Positions 57,649-64,000 of a stretch of 64,000 nt of DNA are shown here, one piece after another. Below the pieces are notes generated by a model. The model saw nothing but the letters and a program-made list of their open reading frames with translations, was not told the origin of the DNA and searched no databases. The DNA lies in the NCBI RefSeq assembly GCF_958450345.1, contig NC_088784.1, forward strand, positions 58,832,247 through 58,896,246, in the 5' to 3' direction. Every line of letters starts with the position of its first letter. The stretch's first letter is position 1. This DNA comes from Calliphora vicina. Taxonomy: Eukaryota > Arthropoda > Insecta > Diptera > Calliphoridae. Made by a program: the position numbers and the translations under genes.

Positions 57649-58054
57649 AATAAAAAGAAAATTAAGAAGATATTAAATGTTCTCAAATAGTAATGTTTTA
57701 AATAATTTATTTGTTTTTGAGACTAAAACAGAACATTTAACACTAGTAAACAACATGTTTCCCTTTTTCATAATTTTAACAAGTTTCGCTCATATTCGTG
57801 TTGTGTGCATCGTGTTTGGACCCTGGTGGCTATAAGTGCCCACCACTGGACCAGATAGATTTCTTTCGAGCTTTCAGTACAAATGTATATTTTTTAATAC
57901 ATTTGATTGTTTCCATTTACCAAAAAAATCCATTACATAGATACAGTAAATTATAGATAAACTAAGGACTTAAAGGAAGAGAAAAGGACTATTAACATTA
58001 AACTTATATGAGCCATTTTGATAAAAAAAAATTTAGTTAAATGAAACAAGTAGA
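57649..58054. other. Unassigned spacer
   Basis: 57820-57860 carries a small hairpin around 'ggtggctataagtgcccacc'. Nothing else recognised. Confidence 0.35.
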
Positions 58055-58212
58055 AAGTTGGTCAAGCCCGACCATCTGATACTCTACACGGAGAAGATGA
58101 TTATTTTATTTGGATATCAACATTTTTAAAAGATTTATGCTACTTAAAGTGATTTTCGTGGGCTTATATGGGAGCTGTGATTAATTATATTATGCAACAA
58201 ATGAAGACTTTT
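58055..58212 (-). repeat. Mini-me closing-end fragment
   Basis: 'gttggtcaagcccgaccatc' with 'tgatactctacac' and 'gggcttatatgggagctgtg' match the left part of the copy at 59436-60240. Truncated where the inverted-arm element begins. Confidence 0.6.
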
Positions 58213-59435
58213 GGAAAAACACAAGATCATAACAGTATAGGTTCGACTCTACTACCAAAGGGTAGTAAAACCCTATACTCAGTTTGTCCATTTTGGTGAC
58301 CGATTTTTTTTATGGCCCCCCAAAGTTTTTGAAAATCAGTGGTGCCTGTCATCAGTTTTTGGTTAACAGTCAATTCAGACTTTGTGATACGGCTTAACTT
58401 TATATGGCAATAATATTGCTAAGAGTCCGCCAAATAAATTTTGTTAAAATCTTTTTCCAAACTATAGCTTTTTCGTGCTCTTTTGTTGAAAAAATATAGG
58501 AAGAACAATTTTTTTTTTTACTTTTTTTAGAATAACTTCCAGGGACTCCTAATTTTTCACTAACAATATTTAGCAAAGTTGTAGCTACGGTAAATCTGAA
58601 TAACTCTTGTCAATTTAAATTAAAGCAAATTTTAGTTTTTTACTATTTTTTGACTCTAAAACAAAAATTATTTGTTAAAAATGTATGTTCGAGTGCATAC
58701 TTCTTTATCCAATCTTGATCACGCAAGACCGGCTTGATGCAAGATATGAAAAAACATTAAAATTTTTGAAAATGGGCAAGGTTTGTGAAGCTTCTGAAGA
58801 GTAAACATAAGCTTTTTGTATAAGTTTTTGATATCGGTGGAAACCTTATGACTTGGAGATTGACATTTTAGTGAAATGAATTAATTTGTTTTTTCGGACG
58901 TATTTTACCTTAAAAACTAACAATATTATAAAATGGTGATTTTCCATCAAGAAAAATAAAAACTTTGAATTAATGTAAAATTTGAACAGTTACAGACATG
59001 ACAATAAAATTTGGAAGTAATATAGATCCAAATGTTCTTAAGTCAATGGCATCACTAATGTTGCCATTCTTTGTTCTCAAACATCGAAATTCCTAAAACG
59101 GGGAAAATGTGTTCCAAAAACTGATTTTTTTTAGAAAATAGCCCACTTTGACGTTATTTACAGTATGATAGTAAAAACGTTTTGTGTGTATATAAACAAT
59201 ATATATGGCTATACAAATATGACGAGTTTTTGAGGATCGGTGCTTTGCGTTTTAGGAAATTTTTATTGAAACCTAAAATTTTGTTTCAAAATTGGCCAAG
59301 TTTGAATAGGCCTGGGGTACAATGTCCGCTTAAGTTAGTAAAGTTTTACTTTATACGTTTTTGCATTAAGTTCTCTTTCCTGATCATAAAAAATGTATAT
59401 AGTCCTGAAGAAAATTAGTTTTTTATAAAAGAAAA

Positions 59436-60011
59436 CAAGTAAGAAAGTATGGTCGGTCAAGTCCGACCATATAATACCCTACACTAAGTAAAAGAGCAAA
59501 AAAAATTTTTCTTTTAAAATTTCAATAATTTATATTTTTGAGTGATTTTCGGAAGTGGGGTTATATGGGGGCTATGACCAATTATGGACCGATCACCATG
59601 GAATTAGGTCATGTGATTTATGTCTATATTAAAGTTAACTATGTTGAATTTTGTTTGTTTACCAACATTTTTAAGCGATTTATGCACGTTAAAGTGATTT
59701 TCGGAAGCGGGTCTATATGGGAGCTATGACTAATTATGGACCGATCGTAACAAAATTTGGTGACATGAATTTTGTGTATATAAAACTTATTTGCAGCGGA
59801 ATTTGTGGAGATACATATATAAATTAAACATTTATGACCGATAAAGTCCAATTTCGAGGGGACATTTGTATGGGGGCTAGGTGAAATAATGGACCGATTT
59901 CAGCCAGTTTCAATAGGCTTGGTCCTTGGGCCGAAAAAGTAATATGTACCAAATTTTATCGAAATATCTTCAAAATTGCGACCTGTACTCTGCGCACAAG
60001 GTTTACATGGA

Positions 60012-60077
<66 letters not shown>

Positions 60078-60240
60078 ACCAGACGGACGGACGGACGGAC
60101 GGACATCGCTTAATCGACTCAGAAAGTGATTCTAAGTCGATCGGTATACTTTAAGGTGGGTGTTAGACTAATATTTTTGGGCGTTACAAACATCTGCACA
60201 AACGCATAATACCATCCCCACTATGGTGGTGTAGGGTATG
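59436..60240 (-). mobile_element. Mini-me-type element, full-length copy
   Basis: Plus-strand left end 'caagtaagaaagtatggtcg' and 'gtcaagtccgaccatataat' with 'accctacac'; right end 'ccccactatggtggtgtagg'. Contains two diverged copies of the block 'gattttcggaag-ggg-tatatggg-gctatgac' (about 59545 and 59697). It ends in the long AGCC/ACGG tract. It splits family X DNA that resumes on the other side, so it is the later insertion. Confidence 0.78.
60013..60104 (+). repeat. Compound tetranucleotide microsatellite (AGCC)n(ACGG)n
   Basis: About 16 AGCC units from 60013, one variant CCAACCAG, then ACGG units to 60104. This is the expanded GTCY-type tract of the mini-me (complement GGCT and CCGT). 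The open frames across it encode only a four-residue repeat and are artefacts. Confidence 0.92.
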
Positions 60241-61185
60241 AATATGGGGACTTTTTTGGGAAAAAACTTAAAAGACACACGCATACAAAGTTGAAATATA
60301 TAAAAAGATGCTTCAACTTTGGATGCGTGTAACTTTTTTAGGGACGAAATAATTGTTATCAAGTTGGTTTTATTTTCTTTAGAATTTTATCGCAAATATA
60401 CGTCATATATAAAAAACAAATTTCGACGTTTCGTAGGCCCATCATATATAAAATACAAAAAAAAGATCGAGCAAAATTTAAAAAAAATTAAACCTAAATA
60501 TCTCTTGAACTAAAAGAGATAACCTATATGTAGGTTATTTATATTATATATTATTATATTTTTTGAAGACCTTCTCAAGGTCTATCTATATTTTAAATTT
60601 CTACTCAATCGGATCATAAATGGCTTTTTGGCGTTTTTTTTAATGTGTGACATTGAGGGTCCACCTACTGATCCCCATTCCGAACACCTCAGCCGAGTAA
60701 ATAATACAGGACTTGATCATACTATTTTAATAAAAAATCTTTGTTTTAGCTTCAAAAAATAGTAAAACCTAAAATTGTTAAGGTACAAAGTGATCTTTAT
60801 GTGCTATTTAGAGTGACTAGACACGTTCAGAATGCATTGATATGTTCTCAAGAGTTATTCAACTTTACCGTAGCTACAAATTAGTGAAAAATTAGGAGTC
60901 CCTGGAAGTTATTCTAAAAAAGTAAAAAAAATGTTCTTCCTATATTTTTTCAACAAAAGTCCACGAAAACACTATTTTTTTGGAAAAAAAAATTTAACAA
61001 AATTTATTTGGCGGACTCTTAGCTATATTATTGCCATATAAAGTTAAGCCATATAACAAAGTCTGAATTAGCTGTTTACCAAAAACTGATGACACCTTTT
61101 TAGAGGCCCCACTGATTTCAGAAACTTTGGGGGCCCCCTTTGGTAGTGGAGTCGAACCTATACTGCTATGATCGTGTGTTTTTTC

Positions 61186-62715
61186 ACTGTTGCACAGTGT
61201 TATGAACTAATCGTCACAAAATTTGATAGTGCGAGTTCGGCTTATATATTTAAAACATATTCGATTCAGAAAGTCAGACTGAGAAGATTAGTAATTTCCC
61301 TTTTTCACCCACTGGATCGGCGCCTGCCAATCATGGGAAGATTAAATATTTTTTTTTAATACTTTTTTGAATCCCGGAAATCGGGAAATTTTTTTCTAAA
61401 TTCCCGGGTACCCGGCTATTCCCGAAATATATTACGAGACTGTAAATTAGGAATATTATAGCCAAATTATATATGAAAACTTAATGTTATAATCATTATA
61501 TATCAGAGCTTCGTATTAATTAATTAATTTAATTTGAGTATAATTCATTGTTGTGCTTCAAAAAAAGTTTTATTTTATGACAAAACAATAAACATAGTTC
61601 AAAAAGTCTCAGAGAACTTTTTTTTTGTTTGAAACACAAAAAAAATTTGTTTAAACTATTATGACAATAAGCGGTCTACTATTGCAGAGATATGAGCTAA
61701 AAAACTGTAAAATAAACTTTTCACGTTTTTTTGATGAAAAAAAATATAGTTCTTGTATTGCTTGTACTTTCGTCAGTTTTTTAATTCCCGGGATTCCCGA
61801 CTAAAAATTTCGGTAACCTAGTAGTGACAAAATTTACAAAATTCCCAGCAATTCCCTGGATAAAAACAATAATTGTGACACATCAACATCAAAGAAACAT
61901 TTTGTAGCTGATAGGGACGGTCCAGGAGAATGAGTTAGTTTCGGCCACCATAGAACAATATCGGACAAAATCACCCCACCAGGCATCTGGAGTTCTGTAA
62001 ATTAATATGTTTTTTTTACACATCTATAAAATTATTGTCCTTTATTTTACACTATCATTGATGTTCTAACACCAACCAATATATTTTTTTAATCACTAAA
62101 CTTACAAAAGTTAGCAAAAAAAAAAAAAATACTTCGATATATTTCGAGAATTTTAGAAAAACCATTAATCTTTTCCATCTCTGATCATATGTAAAATGTA
62201 ATTGTCAATGAGGTTTCTGATTTAAGCTCCAATGGATTTTTAATAATAGAAATCTCTTGTACATGTGAGCTTTCTACATGGACGTATTGTACAAAATAGC
62301 TGGCAAGTACTCAGCTTTTTCCGGATTAAATGAATATTTTTTTTAAATTTGCAATTTTGACGACTTTGTCAATTTTGAAAACCTAATGAAATTAAAAAAA
62401 AGTCCCTCTTTGTGGATCTTGTAAAAACAATATTATTTGTTAACAAGTATTTCAAAGTGTAAGTAAATCATGGTAAAAATATATTATTTCAATATAAATA
62501 TAAATATTCTTATATTTTCTACAATATAACCACAAACAGCTTTTATACTTTATTGTTAATTCTAATAAATTATAAGAATTTATAAATAATTTATTCGTTG
62601 AAATATGCATATTTTTGTTTTGTTAATTAAATATGTTAATGATTTCTAAATATTAAGGTCAATATCGTGCAAAATTAGAACAGAGAAAATAGTTAGGTAG
62701 CAGATAACTATTTCT
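61186..62715. repeat. Spacer holding CCCGGG-type subterminal repeat remnants
   Basis: 61370-61430 ('tcccggaaatcgggaa', 'attcccgggtacccgg') and 61782-61860 ('aattcccgggattcccgac', 'attcccagcaattccc') resemble the subterminal repeats of the element at 36970-38282. Both termini are eroded. The rest of the interval is unassigned AT-rich DNA. Confidence 0.45.
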
Positions 62716-63787
62716 GTACCGCAATTCTGTAACTTTTTAACGACAAAATTTTGTCGCTAAGTAATCAAAATTCGTTAGTTAACAATATTTATAGTTAAAT
62801 ATTAGAAATAAGTGGTTCTTTGAAAGTACGGTTGGTCAACTATTTTGTGTTTGTTAGATACGGACTGATTTGAGTTTTAAATATAAAAATTAACATGCTT
62901 TAATAATCTTTTTAAGATAAATTTGGACATATATATGGTCAATTCACAAGGTCTCTTATCAGTGATATTGTCATAATGTCCTAATATATCACGACTCGGC
63001 GGCTCGGCTTAACCGACTCTTAGGCATTCGGCGCAGGTGTCTGCTGGCTGGTTACGATAACACAATAAGCACAGCATACATATGTAGTAGTATTATTTGA
63101 GGACATTTTTTGCTTGAAAAGTAATAAAATCCACTGTGAAATATTAGGACATTATGACAATTTGACATGATAAGAGACCTTGTGAATTGACCATTTATAT
63201 TCATTTTAGAAAATAGTATTCGAATTTTAAGAGAAAATTTTATTTGGGGCATAATATCCATATTTAACACATTCCTAGTGAGCATTTTAAACCATATTTG
63301 GCGATGTGATACGAATATAAACTTATACAAGACCGTATTCTAAGAAGGAAACTCGTTGGAATTTGTCGACTGTCCTTATAACAACACATATCTAAATTCT
63401 GAATCAATGATTACTTGTGGTGGCATAGACAATGGATTACACTGGGTTACTTTTATTTTTAGAAAAATTCTTGTTCTTTTATTTTCAGTAGGTTTCGCGA
63501 ACATATTTGGGTGAGCTGATGATTGATTTTTATATATAAATGCGATTATTTATTCACACGACTCCGAATGTATCTGCAAACACGAAAAAAATAGTGAATA
63601 TTTTTATGAGTTTTTAATTTTAAAAATATTGACATTTATATTTTTAACTATATTCGTCGTTAAAATGTATTACCGAGAGATATCGTTAACTTCAAATAGT
63701 GAATATTAAATTCGTTAAAGCAACCGATATTTTTCGTTACTTAACAACATCGGTAGGAAAGTATAAAAAGTTACAGAATTGCGGTAC
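62716..63787. mobile_element. TIR element (GTACCGCAATTCTG ends) with nested MITE
   Basis: The left end GTACCGCAATTCTGTAACTT and its right-end complement are identical for 20 bp or more. Subterminal DNA on both sides has many TTAACGA/TCGTTAA words. No matching target duplication found. Around 0.8 kb without the nested MITE; no protein. Layout is hAT-like. Confidence 0.75.
62936..63193. mobile_element. MITE with about 55-bp TIRs (TGGTCAATTCACAAG family)
   Basis: Left TGGTCAATTCACAAGGTCTC followed by TTATCA and ATTGTCATAATGTCCTAATA; the right end is its inverse with small gaps. The core has 'cggcttaaccgactcttagg' and 'ggttacgataacacaataa'. Best-preserved copy of the family also at 15390-15752 and 5321-5366. 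Target duplication unclear. Confidence 0.8.
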
Positions 63788-64000
63788 TTAATTTTTATAT
63801 TGAATACGAGAATTAACCGATTACACATTTCACTTGTTAATGAACTGCGTAAAATTGTAAAATTTAAAAAATTAATCACTTATTATTTTTCTCTTTTCAA
63901 AACTTTGACCAAAAAGTGATAAAAGGGTAAATAGTAAAATGTGTACCTTTTCTTCATAAGCAATAATTATTCTTTGTGTTAAAGCGATAAAATTGTTATT

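Larger units (their letters stand above)
58213..61185. mobile_element. Inverted-arm element of family X with a nested mini-me
   Basis: Arms at 58213-58608 and 60849-61185 are inverted copies sharing 'cagtataggttcgactc', 'ctaagagtccgccaaataaa', 'acttccagggactcctaatt' and 'gtagctacggtaaa', in order with small indels. Between them lies family X body DNA (58740-59435, then 60241-60680 after the mini-me). About 2.2 kb without the mini-me. No reading frame with a known domain and no target duplication found. Foldback-like architecture similar to 8248-11153, but with different arm sequence. Confidence 0.6.

Noticed and set aside
59900..60129. Open frames across the AGCC tract encoding Ala-Gly-Trp-Leu or Ser-Gln-Pro-Ala repeats
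   Set aside because: They are translation artefacts of a tetranucleotide microsatellite inside a non-coding mini-me.
1..64000. tRNA, rRNA or snRNA genes
   Set aside because: No stretch showed paired A and B box spacing with a cloverleaf, nor conserved rRNA or snRNA words, on reading by eye; a covariance-model scan was not possible.

Overview
This 64 kb window looks like intergenic or intronic DNA from a large, AT-rich, repeat-laden insect genome. It is most likely a higher dipteran (calyptrate-fly type). The base for that is the element content: mini-me elements with GTCY proto-microsatellites, mariner, piggyBac, jockey-like, LOA/I-like non-LTR, Helitron and hAT relics, plus fly-style CAA/CAG-type trinucleotide runs. 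Species cannot be fixed from the sequence. I find no intact host protein-coding gene, tRNA, rRNA or CRISPR array. Almost every open frame is short, and those that resemble known proteins are broken transposon genes.

Layout. 0-4 kb: a Tc1/mariner-type transposase relic split by a hAT element with an 8-bp duplication, then an RNase H-bearing non-LTR relic. 5-7 kb: a Helitron 3' part with a Pif1-type helicase relic, invaded by a mini-me. 8.2-11.2 kb: a large inverted-arm element that encloses a relic of an arthropod repeat-associated protein family (GERFHQD motif) and a nested TA-flanked MITE. 12.4-17.3 kb: mostly unannotated AT-rich DNA. 17.3-19.3 kb: a 2 kb hAT-type element with dense palindromic subterminal repeats. 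19.6-22.1 kb: two LTR-like copies. 23-27.5 kb: a three-layer nest in which a jockey-like element (minus) is cut by a piggyBac (TTAA), itself cut by a second jockey-like element (plus, poly-A, 10-bp duplication).

28-36 kb: a series of MITEs and TIR elements, with two tandem duplications. 36.7-39.9 kb: adjacent hAT-type elements, one with two further MITEs inside. 40.5-42.0 kb: a 1.5 kb long-TIR element. 43.4-46.5 kb: a hAT-like element, a foldback MITE, a mariner relic and a piggyBac-type MITE. 48.2-50.7 kb: a mini-me with a nested MITE, then RNase H scraps. 51.6-54.2 kb: a second foldback MITE, a second mariner relic and an RT scrap. 55.7-57.65 kb: the best candidate for host sequence, a possible non-coding 5' exon ending in a consensus splice donor. 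58.2-61.2 kb: an inverted-arm repeat with a nested mini-me carrying a long AGCC tract. 62.7-63.8 kb: another TIR element with a nested MITE.

The features do not form a cooperating gene set. They record successive insertions, and the order can be read from target-site duplications. All calls are by eye; no alignment or database search was run.
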